Shown here one piece after another: positions 44,722 to 52,575 of a DNA stretch of 64,000 bases (positions within the stretch are counted from its first letter, which is position 1; the number at the start of each line of letters is the position of its first letter). Source of the DNA: Campylobacter concisus (GTDB lineage: Bacteria > Campylobacterota > Campylobacteria > Campylobacterales > Campylobacteraceae); assembly GCF_003049085.1 (NCBI RefSeq), contig NZ_PIQX01000001.1:1-64000 (forward strand), in the 5' to 3' direction. The notes under the pieces were generated by a model that was not told where the DNA came from, made no database searches, and was given only the letters and a program-made list of their open reading frames with translations. Position numbers and translations under genes: made by a program.

Positions 44722-46548
44722 CTAAAATACTTTAGGAGAAAAGTGTTCATATAATATTATTCCGCTTTTGCACTCTATATCTGATAGTAATAAAGTTAGC
44801 ATTTCTTTTTCATGTTCGTTAATCGCTTGTTTATATTCGTCTATATTGTTGCCATTTATACATGCTGACATCAATATCAGTTTTAGGCTTTGTATTATTA
44901 TATTTGGATATGTAGTTCGCTTTGCTGATGGGGCAAGATTAGAAAATTTAGAGTTACCAGAAGTTGTAACAAGCGCTAAGTTACCAAAAGAGTTCAAAAT
45001 TTTGCCATCATTCATGCGCTCTATACTATCTCCAGAAGGATTTTGTGGGTAAAAATGCTCGATAGAGTCTCTAAATTTAAATTCCCACTCTTTTAAATTT
45101 TTTAAATTTACATTGCCAACCGCTTTAAAAGCATTTTGTAATTTTTTCTTGATTTTATTATCTTGAGCGCTAACTATACACTCTCTATATAAAATATAAT
45201 CAAGATAAGCAAGGATTATTCTCTCACATATAGGATAAGAGGTGCTTTTTTCTAGCGCATTTTTTACCTTCTCTCTTGCATACTTTTCTAAAATTTCTTG
45301 CATACCATTTGCTGTTTTATTTTCATTAAGTTGTTTAATGAGCGTAAATATCCACTCCATAGCGCGCGGTGAGGTGTATGTTATGCGCAAACAAGATTGC
45401 AAAGCGACAACTAGCTTGTTGTCATCGAGCGTATCCACATAACTAAATGTAACTTTGTTGTTGGAGTATTTTTTGAGCATTTTTAGCGACCATTTTTCGT
45501 CGTCATTTTCATCGGTTTTTATAATAAATTTATCAAATAAAAGTCTAAATTTTAAAAGGTTATAGATAAAATTTTTGGCATTTTCACTATTATTGAAGTG
45601 TTTTTTTAAATTATCAATCAATTTTTTATCATAAAGCAGCTCATTTGTACTGCTACTGCTTGTATTATTGCTCATAGTCGCATTTACTTGCAAAAGAAAA
45701 TTTGGGAAATTTATAATAGATGAAAACCTTTCATTTTCGTTTTCATTTTGTGTTGTTTTTTCAGAAGTTAAATTTTTATTTTCTAAAATTTTGTTCAATG
45801 GCTCTTCTTTGGCATTATTGTTATTTTCAATAGAAATTTCAAAAAGTTCGCTTTCATTACAAATTTTATTCCAGTCATTGCCAAAAATTTGTTCTCTTAG
45901 ATTCTTTTCAAAGCTCATCTGCACGTATCTATCCATGTCCGCACAAGCATCCCAAACCAATGCAGCTATTTTTCTGTCTTTTTCTTCTAAAATTTCTAAA
46001 ATTTTTGCCTTTGCGATCTGATGAGCTTCAAGTTGCTCGCCTCTTGTGTTCATTATCTCAAAAAAATGATTTAGATCGGCATCATTTGGGACTGGTACGC
46101 GTAGAAGTTTGGCATTTAAAATTTTACTTTTAAAACTCTCGTCTTTTTTATTTTCCGAAAAATATTTTTCTATAATTTTAAACCCATCTACTATTTCAGT
46201 AGACGGCAAATCAGCACATTTATCATCATCGCAAATTTTTTCTAGCGTTTCGTTTGACTTTTGTCTAGCTTCAAATTTAAGTTCACCTTTTATGTCGTGC
46301 TTAAGATATCTTAGTATCAAAAATAGAGTTGTGAGTCTTTGTTGCCCATCTATAACTTCAAAAACACCATCTTTTTGCTTAACAACCAAACTCCCTATAA
46401 AATACCCATCATCATTACTTTTAATATCATCTAAAAGCATCCCTATCTCATAACTTTTCCAAGCGTAGTTACGCTGATATATTGGTATCAGATACTTGCT
46501 TTCAAAAATTTTTTCTACACTAAATTTTAGATCATCCGTTTTGCTCAT
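44722..46548 (-). CDS. DUF262 + DUF1524 (GmrSD/SspE-like) protein, second gene of a pair
   Basis: A 608-residue protein. The DUF262 (ParB/GmrS-like) N-terminus has IPIYQRNYAW at residues 21-30 and the intact NTP-linked motif DGQQR at residues 67-71. The C-terminus has a DUF1524 HNH-like nuclease domain: IEHFYPQ (His498), FGNLALV near residues 521-527, and NSKFSN near residues 532-537. Between them lies a low-complexity Asn/Ser/Glu-rich linker (residues about 235-300) that interrupts the usual spacing. Relatives act in defence: GmrSD cuts modified phage DNA, and SspE nicks DNA under phosphorothioate control. The gene overlaps its partner by 17 bases. It is AT-richer than the neighbours, suggesting transfer. 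Confidence 0.85.
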   Translation of the reverse strand: MSKTDDLKFSVEKIFESKYLIPIYQRNYAWKSYEIGMLLDDIKSNDDGYFIGSLVVKQKDGVFEVIDGQQRLTTLFLILRYLKHDIKGELKFEARQKSNETLEKICDDDKCADLPSTEIVDGFKIIEKYFSENKKDESFKSKILNAKLLRVPVPNDADLNHFFEIMNTRGEQLEAHQIAKAKILEILEEKDRKIAALVWDACADMDRYVQMSFEKNLREQIFGNDWNKICNESELFEISIENNNNAKEEPLNKILENKNLTSEKTTQNENENERFSSIINFPNFLLQVNATMSNNTSSSSTNELLYDKKLIDNLKKHFNNSENAKNFIYNLLKFRLLFDKFIIKTDENDDEKWSLKMLKKYSNNKVTFSYVDTLDDNKLVVALQSCLRITYTSPRAMEWIFTLIKQLNENKTANGMQEILEKYAREKVKNALEKSTSYPICERIILAYLDYILYRECIVSAQDNKIKKKLQNAFKAVGNVNLKNLKEWEFKFRDSIEHFYPQNPSGDSIERMNDGKILNSFGNLALVTTSGNSKFSNLAPSAKRTTYPNIIIQSLKLILMSACINGNNIDEYKQAINEHEKEMLTLLLSDIECKSGIILYEHFSPKVF

Positions 46549-47803
46549 TTTTAACCTCCAATCTATTTTTTATATCATCATATCCACCAACAATGGACTC
46601 AATATCACATAGCTCAACGCTGTAAATTTCATCTGGCGATCTCATGTGAGATATTTTTTCAAATAAATTTAATCCGTTATTTTCATCTTGATATCCAAGT
46701 GCATATTTGTTTATGCTCTCTAGATATACGGCCTGTTTTGCCAAACGCAAGGTATAAACGTATCTATAAAAAAATGCGCAAATATTTTCGCTAAGCTCAT
46801 CAAAGCCAAATCTATCAACAAATGCCATTATAAAGCATTCAAAAAGTCTTACTATATATTTATCACCTCTCTTTTTCCTAGGCATGGCGTTGTCATCATA
46901 TTTTGCTTCTACAAATTTCTTTATTTTATGGCAAAGGTTTAGATAGTGAGCTGTAAAGTAAAAAAAGTGTTTTCCACTTAACAAATCTTGAGTGAGTAAA
47001 AATTTAATACTATTTTTAGAGCTAAAAATATAAGCAAAATCATCACTTTTTTCTAAAAAAGTTACCGCTGCTTTATTAAATTTAGTCACATTATATAGCG
47101 AAGTATGGTCTATGCCTTTAAAAATATCTATGTGGTTTTTAGAATAATACAATCCGCTCTCTCTACGTTGCCATCTAATAATAGGGAACAAAAAATCGCT
47201 AAAAATTTCTTTTATATCATTGCTATTTTCGTTTTCCCAAGCTGATATTATCTGTACTTTTTTATTCTTGTCGGTATCAGCCATGTGCCTTAGATGATAC
47301 GCTTTTAGTAGATCGTGTATCTCTAATGCTTTACCTCTGGTGTTTTGAGAGTCAAAGTAGTTAAATGCATCTAATTGATTATCTACAACGATTTCAACCA
47401 TGGTACATTTTTCTAAGATAAAATTTTTAAAATTTACTTTTGCGTCATCTCTTAATAGCCCCACTCTTTGCTTTAAAATTTTATGATTGTTTGTGATACT
47501 GTTATAGGAGAGAGGATTAAAAGTTTGCTTCAATAACGGCAAATTTTCTTCTCCTAGTAATTTTAGTAGTATTGTAAGCGTAGTAAGTCTTTGTTGCCCA
47601 TCGACAATATTATAATTTTCAGCTTCTTGATGCAATATAACAGAGCCTATACGGTACTCGTTTTTGTTATTTTCGTATTCTTTAAAAATATCATTAAAAA
47701 GCTCAAGAGTCGATTTAGTACTCCATGTATACGGACGTTGATAACTTGGTATTTTTAAATTTTTACTAAATATTTCAGAGAGATTTTTGATATTCGCTTT
47801 CAT
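46532..47803 (-). CDS. DUF262 protein without nuclease domain, first gene of a pair
   Basis: A 423-residue protein. Its DUF262 part has IPSYQRPYTW at residues 18-27 and DGQQR at residues 68-72, so the ParB-like NTPase site is intact. The N-terminal 80 residues look like those of the downstream gene but the remainder (to residue 423) is alpha-helical without any HNH or DUF1524 signature that I can find. It is the promoter-proximal gene; ATG 47803 has AGAGGA upstream and CATAAT as -10. A regulatory or specificity partner for the downstream nuclease is inferred. Both genes are AT-rich and stand between ordinary chromosomal genes. Confidence 0.82.
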   Translation of the reverse strand: MKANIKNLSEIFSKNLKIPSYQRPYTWSTKSTLELFNDIFKEYENNKNEYRIGSVILHQEAENYNIVDGQQRLTTLTILLKLLGEENLPLLKQTFNPLSYNSITNNHKILKQRVGLLRDDAKVNFKNFILEKCTMVEIVVDNQLDAFNYFDSQNTRGKALEIHDLLKAYHLRHMADTDKNKKVQIISAWENENSNDIKEIFSDFLFPIIRWQRRESGLYYSKNHIDIFKGIDHTSLYNVTKFNKAAVTFLEKSDDFAYIFSSKNSIKFLLTQDLLSGKHFFYFTAHYLNLCHKIKKFVEAKYDDNAMPRKKRGDKYIVRLFECFIMAFVDRFGFDELSENICAFFYRYVYTLRLAKQAVYLESINKYALGYQDENNGLNLFEKISHMRSPDEIYSVELCDIESIVGGYDDIKNRLEVKNEQNG

Positions 47804-47827
47804 GTTCTATCCTCTTAAATTTTCTGC

Positions 47828-47833
47828 ATTATG
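47828..47833 (-). promoter_or_regulatory. -10 box (CATAAT) of the DUF262 pair
   Basis: On the minus strand CATAAT lies 24 bases before the ATG at 47803, with AAGAGGA between. The pair so has its own promoter rather than depending on the next gene. Confidence 0.45.
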
Positions 47834-47902
47834 GCACAATTGATTTTTTATCTTAGTGTCTTAAATCTTTTTAAAAACAAATTCTATTTATGTAAAAAAT
47901 CA

Positions 47903-48355
47903 TTACAACCCATCAAATTCTCTTTTTAGCTCCTCTCTTAGCTCTTCAGCTCTATCTTCACCGTTTTTGAAATTTCTCTTTATAAAGCTATCAAGCTCGT
48001 CCAAGATCGCAAAGAGTTCGCTCTCCCAGTTTAAATTCTCTTGCTTTGATAAAGTTTCCAGTTTTTCTCTTATTTGCTCTAAGGCATCTAATGCTTTATC
48101 CTTCTCAGACTCACTATTTAGCGCATCTTCAAATAAAATATCTTGCCTTAAGGCGTTTATTTTTTTAAATATTACATTGCAAAATTTTGGATATTTCTCA
48201 GCATTGCTTAAATTTTCTAAAACCTCCTGTGCGGCCTTTTGATAAGCTGGCACCGCTCCCTCTTCGTCTAGCTTTCTGGTTAGTTTTTGTATCTGAAAAT
48301 ATAAAATAAGCGCTGCAAAAAACGCAAGCAGCAAATAAATCGTCACATTATTCAT
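47903..48355 (-). CDS. Small membrane-anchored coiled-coil protein
   Basis: A 150-residue protein with one N-terminal membrane helix (residues 5-22, TIYLLLAFFAALILYFQI) and a long acidic, helical cytoplasmic or periplasmic part with coiled-coil heptads (residues 50-145). No family motif is recognised. It overlaps the RarD-like gene by 8 bases. Its position directly upstream of the DUF262 pair raises the question of a link, but the 99-base gap and separate -10 box argue against it. Confidence 0.6.
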   Translation of the reverse strand: MNNVTIYLLLAFFAALILYFQIQKLTRKLDEEGAVPAYQKAAQEVLENLSNAEKYPKFCNVIFKKINALRQDILFEDALNSESEKDKALDALEQIREKLETLSKQENLNWESELFAILDELDSFIKRNFKNGEDRAEELREELKREFDGL

Positions 48356-49178
48356 TTTTACTCCTTTTTCTAAATTTATCTATGCTAATTATCGCAAGTG
48401 CCAGCCAGATCATGCAAAACGAGATGACTTTGTAGCCGTCTAAATTTTCGCCGTAAATGAAGACCGCACAAAGGATCGCGATGGTCGGCGATATGTATTG
48501 CAAGTAGCCAATCGTTGTTAAATTTATCCTTATTGCCGCTGCGTTAAAAGCGACAAGCGGCACGATGGTTACGATGCTTGAAGCGATCATTAAAAGTGAG
48601 TCCTCATTTAGTCCAAAATGGCTTTTACCTAAAAATGCTATGTAAAGGACGTAAGCAAGTGCAAATGGAAACATAAAAAATGTCTCTATAAAAAGCCCGT
48701 TAAATGCGCTAATCTTTGCCATCTTTCTAACTGCTGCGTAAAATCCAAATGAAAGCGGCAAGATAATGGAAACTAATGGCAATCCACCTTGGGCATAAAT
48801 TTGTACACTAATGGCTAAAACGACTATACAAATGGCTAAAATTCCGCTTTTATTTAGCCTTTCTTTGAAGATGATAACGCCAAGAAGCATGCTTATTAGT
48901 GGATTTATAAAATAGCCCAAGCTTGTGTCCAAAATTTTGCCATTGCTAACAGCATATACATAAACGCCCCAGTTTGTAGTGATAAATATACCACTCAAAA
49001 ATAGGATTTTTAGCGAACGAATATCTTTAAGTAAAGTAAAAGTTTCACCCATTTTGCCACTAAAATAAAGCACGCCAGCCATTAAGAAAAATGACCAAAT
49101 GACCCTATGAGCTAAAATTTCATAAGCATTGACATCTTTACTAAATAGGTTGAAATAAACCGCCAAAAACCCCCACAT
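48348..49178 (-). pseudogene. RarD-like EamA permease with apparent frameshift at its start
   Basis: A RarD/EamA (DMT superfamily) permease with ten helices; family members export metabolites or small drugs. From ATG 49178 it reads 276 residues, but this removes the first half of helix 1. The codons in front (LALSAFF, in frame) continue the RarD helix 1 pattern, yet lead to a stop with no ATG, GTG or TTG. The natural start, ATG 49222, forms an ATGA overlap with the previous permease, but is off by one base. Adding one A to the five-A tract at 49206-49214 would join them into a normal 291-residue protein. So it is either a phase-variable/frameshifted gene, a sequence error, or begins at a non-standard codon. 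Confidence 0.6.
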
Positions 49179-49218
49179 AAAAAAGGCACTAAGCGCGAGA
49201 ATAACGCCTTTTTGGCTC

Positions 49219-50106
49219 TCATTTAGTCTTGGTATTTTTGTCGCCTTTTATAGAATTTATACTATCTATCATCAAAAGCGTGACAGAGATGGCTAGGCAG
49301 ATCATCAAAAAGTATGAGCTTTTCTCCAGTCTCTCGCCGATGGCAAATGAGACAAAAAGCATCATTATAGGCTCAAAATATGTAAGCAAACCTAGTACAT
49401 TTATCGGCACGAGCGTGCTTGAGAGGATCTGGGCGATGAGGGCTATGCCGCTGATAGCACCAAGCAAGATGAGCAGATAGTAGATGTTTGGATTTTGGCT
49501 CATTACGTAGTCCATATCGGCTGTGAGCGCAAAATAAAATGAGAATAAAAACATAAAAATTATCTCGATAACAAAGCTTGAGAAATTTGCAAGGTTGTAG
49601 TACTTTCTAATGGTAAAATAGACTGGATAAAGGCAAAAAACTACAGCGCTCTCCCACGAGATGCCACCGCTTATGACCGCTGTGCTAAAGACGCCAATGG
49701 CAGCGAAAAATATCGATGCTAACTTTGTTTTTGAGAGGTGCTCTTTGAAAAATATCCGTCCAAAAAGGACCATGACTATTGGCATGATGAGGTAGCCTAT
49801 CGAGACTTTTAGCGCTGCGCCGTTACTTGGAGCCCAGAGATAGAGCCACATCTGAAATGAGACGATGAGCGAGGTAGCAAGCAAAACTAGTAAAATTTTA
49901 GGTTTTAGCTTTATTTTTAGAAGTAAAAATTTGAAATTTCGCTGCTGTTTTAACAAAAAAATGGCGGCGATGACAAAAGGCATGGCAAAGATCATGCGGT
50001 ATCCAATAAGAGCTTGCGTGCTAATTGGATTCATAAGCACTGACATGTAGTAAATGCAGTTAAATAAAACTGATGCCAAAAGCGAATAAAAAATGCCTTT
50101 TATCAT
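49219..50106 (-). CDS. RarD-like EamA family permease
   Basis: A 295-residue DMT-superfamily membrane protein with ten predicted helices. The RarD-type segments GYRMIFAMPF (near residue 33), MWLYLWAPSNGAALKVSIGYLIMPI (near residue 87) and YFEPIMMLFVSF near the end are clear, and it resembles its downstream neighbour over the whole length, so the two are tandem paralogues. Substrate unknown. The start is ATG 50106. It is divergent from the DAHP synthase gene. Confidence 0.85.
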   Translation of the reverse strand: MIKGIFYSLLASVLFNCIYYMSVLMNPISTQALIGYRMIFAMPFVIAAIFLLKQQRNFKFLLLKIKLKPKILLVLLATSLIVSFQMWLYLWAPSNGAALKVSIGYLIMPIVMVLFGRIFFKEHLSKTKLASIFFAAIGVFSTAVISGGISWESAVVFCLYPVYFTIRKYYNLANFSSFVIEIIFMFLFSFYFALTADMDYVMSQNPNIYYLLILLGAISGIALIAQILSSTLVPINVLGLLTYFEPIMMLFVSFAIGERLEKSSYFLMICLAISVTLLMIDSINSIKGDKNTKTK

Positions 50107-50173
50107 GAAAAAAATCTTCTCTTTTTTTGGGTAAATTTAAAGTAGCGATTGTAGGCAAAATATCTTTAATAAC

Positions 50174-50183
50174 CCATTAATGG
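50174..50183. promoter_or_regulatory. Palindrome in the permease/aroG divergent region
   Basis: CCATTAATGG is a perfect 10-base palindrome 26 bases before the -10 box of the DAHP synthase gene, near the position of a -35 box. It could be an operator, but it is short enough to be chance. Confidence 0.25.
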
Positions 50184-50208
50184 CTTTTATTTTTTAAGTT
50201 TGCCGTGA

Positions 50209-50214
50209 TATAAT
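50209..50214 (+). promoter_or_regulatory. -10 box (TATAAT) of the DAHP synthase gene
   Basis: TATAAT preceded by TGA, 38 bases before the ATG at 50252, with AGGAAAA as ribosome site. It likely drives the long downstream operon. Confidence 0.6.
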
Positions 50215-50251
50215 CAGCGTCTAATTTAAGGCAAAAAAGATAGGAAAATAA

Positions 50252-51592
50252 ATGACTTGGAACCGCGATAGCTGGAGAGAATTTAATATCTTGCAACAAC
50301 CAAATTACCCAGATTTAAAAGAGCTTAAAGAGGTCGAAGAAAAATTAAAATCACTTCCTCCTTTGGTCTTTGCTGGAGAGGCTAGAAGTTTAAAAGAAGA
50401 ACTTGCAAAAGTTTGTAATGGCGAGGCATTTTTGCTTCAAGGTGGCGACTGCGCTGAGAGCTTTACAAATTTTAATGCAAACAACATCAGAGATATGTTT
50501 AAGGTTTTACTTCAAATGGCGATAGTTTTAACCTTTGCTGGTGGCTATCCGGTGGTCAAAGTGGGCCGCGTAGCAGGGCAGTTTGCAAAGCCTAGAAGTA
50601 GCGATTTTGAAGAGGCAAATGGCATTAAGCTTCCAAGCTATAGAGGCGACATCATAAATGGTTTTGAATTTGATGAAAAAGCTAGAGTGCCTGATCCTAA
50701 ACGCATGATAGAAGCCTACTATCAAAGTGCATCTACGATGAACTTACTTAGAGCCTTTTCAAGAGGCGGTTTAGCCGACCTTCATCAAGTGCATAAGTGG
50801 AATTTAGGCTTTGTTAAAAAGCCAGAGATCGGCGAGAAATACGCAAAACTAGCTGATGAGCTAACAAAGACACTTTCATTTATGGCAGCTTGTGGCATCA
50901 CTTCAGCAAATACGCCAGTCATAAATCAAACCGCGGTTTATACATCTCACGAGGCACTTTTGCTACCTTATGAGGAGGCATTGACTAGGGTTGATAGTCT
51001 TAGTGGTGAGTGGTACGACTGCTCGGCTCATATGCTTTGGATAGGCGAAAGAACGCGTGGTATAAACGATGCTCACGTACATTTTTTAAGTGGTGTGAAA
51101 AATCCTATCGGCGTAAAGATCGGACCAAGTGCAAAGGCTGAAGATGTCGTCGCTCTTGCAAATAAACTAAATCCAGAAAATGAAGCTGGCAGACTAAATG
51201 TGATAATCAGAATGGGCGCTGATAAGATAGGCGAAAATTTACCAAAAATTTTAAGAGAGCTAAAGCGAGAAGGGCTAAATATCGTTTATAGTATCGATCC
51301 GATGCATGGCAACACTGTAAAAACCTCAAATAACTACAAAACCAGAGAATTTGACAAGATAATAAGCGAAGTTAGAAGCTTTTTTGAAATTCACAAAGCT
51401 GAGGGCACAAGAGCTGGCGGTGTGCATCTTGAGATGACAGGCCAAGACGTGACTGAGTGTACGGGCGGGGCATTAAATATCACTGAAAGTTCGCTTGAGC
51501 AAAGATATGAAACACAATGTGATCCAAGGTTAAATGCTGATCAGGCACTTGAGCTTGCATTTTTGATGGCTGATCTAGTTAAAAAAGCTTAG
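50252..51592 (+). CDS. aroG: 3-deoxy-7-phosphoheptulonate synthase, class II
   Basis: A 446-residue class II (plant/Mycobacterium-type) DAHP synthase that joins phosphoenolpyruvate and erythrose-4-phosphate to start aromatic synthesis. N-terminal [26 protein letters not shown] (metal-binding Cys), [50 protein letters not shown] and the Glu/Asp metal ligands in [18 protein letters not shown] match this class. The N-terminal regulatory extensions of the mycobacterial enzyme are reduced. The gene lies not far from trpC, also in aromatic metabolism. Confidence 0.95.
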   Translation: MTWNRDSWREFNILQQPNYPDLKELKEVEEKLKSLPPLVFAGEARSLKEELAKVCNGEAFLLQGGDCAESFTNFNANNIRDMFKVLLQMAIVLTFAGGYPVVKVGRVAGQFAKPRSSDFEEANGIKLPSYRGDIINGFEFDEKARVPDPKRMIEAYYQSASTMNLLRAFSRGGLADLHQVHKWNLGFVKKPEIGEKYAKLADELTKTLSFMAACGITSANTPVINQTAVYTSHEALLLPYEEALTRVDSLSGEWYDCSAHMLWIGERTRGINDAHVHFLSGVKNPIGVKIGPSAKAEDVVALANKLNPENEAGRLNVIIRMGADKIGENLPKILRELKREGLNIVYSIDPMHGNTVKTSNNYKTREFDKIISEVRSFFEIHKAEGTRAGGVHLEMTGQDVTECTGGALNITESSLEQRYETQCDPRLNADQALELAFLMADLVKKA

Positions 51593-51616
51593 AATTTATA
51601 AAATTTGGAGAAAAAG

Positions 51617-52573
51617 ATGGTAAATGTTTATGATCTAATCGTTGTTGGTGGCGGACCTTGCGGGATTGCTAGCGTAGTTGAGGCAAAAAGAAATGGCTTA
51701 AACAATGTTTTGCTTCTTGAAAAAGGTGATAATCACAGCCAGACGATAAGAAAATTTTATAAAGATAATAAACGCGTAGATAAAGAGTATAAAGGGCAAG
51801 ATAGCACGATACATGGCGTAGTTTCATTTGAGGATGGCACGAAAGAGAGCACGCTTGATTATTTTGACAAGCTGCTTGATACTGAAAAGATTGAAGCTTT
51901 TTTTAACTCTGAAGTAGAGAGCGTGAAAAAAGATGGAGAAAATTTTAAAGTAACTACCTCAAAAGCCGTCTATGAAGCTAAAAATGTGATGATATCAATT
52001 GGCAAAATGGGACGACCAAATAAGCCTGATTATAAAATTCCGCCTTCACTAAACTCGGTTGTAAATTTTAACCTTGATAGCTGTACAAACGGCGAAAAGG
52101 TGCTTGTTGTAGGTGGCGGAAACTCAGCAGTTGAGTATGCGATCGAGCTTTGCCAATACAATAAAACCACAATCGCTTATAGAAAAGATAATTTTAGCCG
52201 CGTAAATGAGACAAATTTAAGCGCGCTTTGGGAGCTAGAAAAGCACGGTAAGATAAAAGTTAGGCTAAATCACGATATAAAAGAGATAGATAACGAATCA
52301 GGCAAAGTTAGAGTGCATTACGAAAATGGCAAAATTCGCGTTTATGACAGAGTTGTCTATGCAATAGGCGGCTCAAGTCCGGTTGATTTTTTACAAAAAT
52401 GTCAGATAAAAATTGATGAAAAAGGCACTCCAATAGTTGATAGCAACTACCAAAGTAGCGTACCAGGACTTTATGTGGGTGGTGACATCGTGCTAAAAAA
52501 TGGCGGCTCAATAGTCGTTGCGCTAAATCACGCTCATCACGTCATAAAAGATATTTTAAAGGGCAAGGCATAA
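51617..52573 (+). CDS. FAD-dependent pyridine nucleotide-disulfide-type reductase (YpdA/TrxB-like)
   Basis: A 318-residue flavoprotein. It has the FAD motif VGGGPCGIAS near residue 9, the NAD(P) motif VGGGNSAVEYAIEL near residue 165 and a C-terminal GLYVGGDI box. There is no CxxC redox pair of thioredoxin reductase, so it belongs with the YpdA-like or ferredoxin-type members; its true partner is unknown. The start is ATG 51617, with GGAG 6 bases upstream; a TTG at 51605 overlaps that site. It lies 24 bases after the DAHP synthase. Confidence 0.82.
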   Translation: MVNVYDLIVVGGGPCGIASVVEAKRNGLNNVLLLEKGDNHSQTIRKFYKDNKRVDKEYKGQDSTIHGVVSFEDGTKESTLDYFDKLLDTEKIEAFFNSEVESVKKDGENFKVTTSKAVYEAKNVMISIGKMGRPNKPDYKIPPSLNSVVNFNLDSCTNGEKVLVVGGGNSAVEYAIELCQYNKTTIAYRKDNFSRVNETNLSALWELEKHGKIKVRLNHDIKEIDNESGKVRVHYENGKIRVYDRVVYAIGGSSPVDFLQKCQIKIDEKGTPIVDSNYQSSVPGLYVGGDIVLKNGGSIVVALNHAHHVIKDILKGKA

Positions 52574-52575
52574 GC

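Noticed and set aside
44719-44738. CTCCTAAA/TTTAGGAG hairpin at the end of the DUF262 pair as a terminator
   Set aside because: An 8-pair stem is present, but neither strand shows a U-tract after it, and it overlaps the stop codon; evidence is too weak to list as a terminator.
44722-47803. The DUF262 pair as a toxin-antitoxin module
   Set aside because: Both proteins are large (608 and 423 residues), with NTPase-like and HNH domains, unlike toxin-antitoxin pairs; a restriction-like system fits better.
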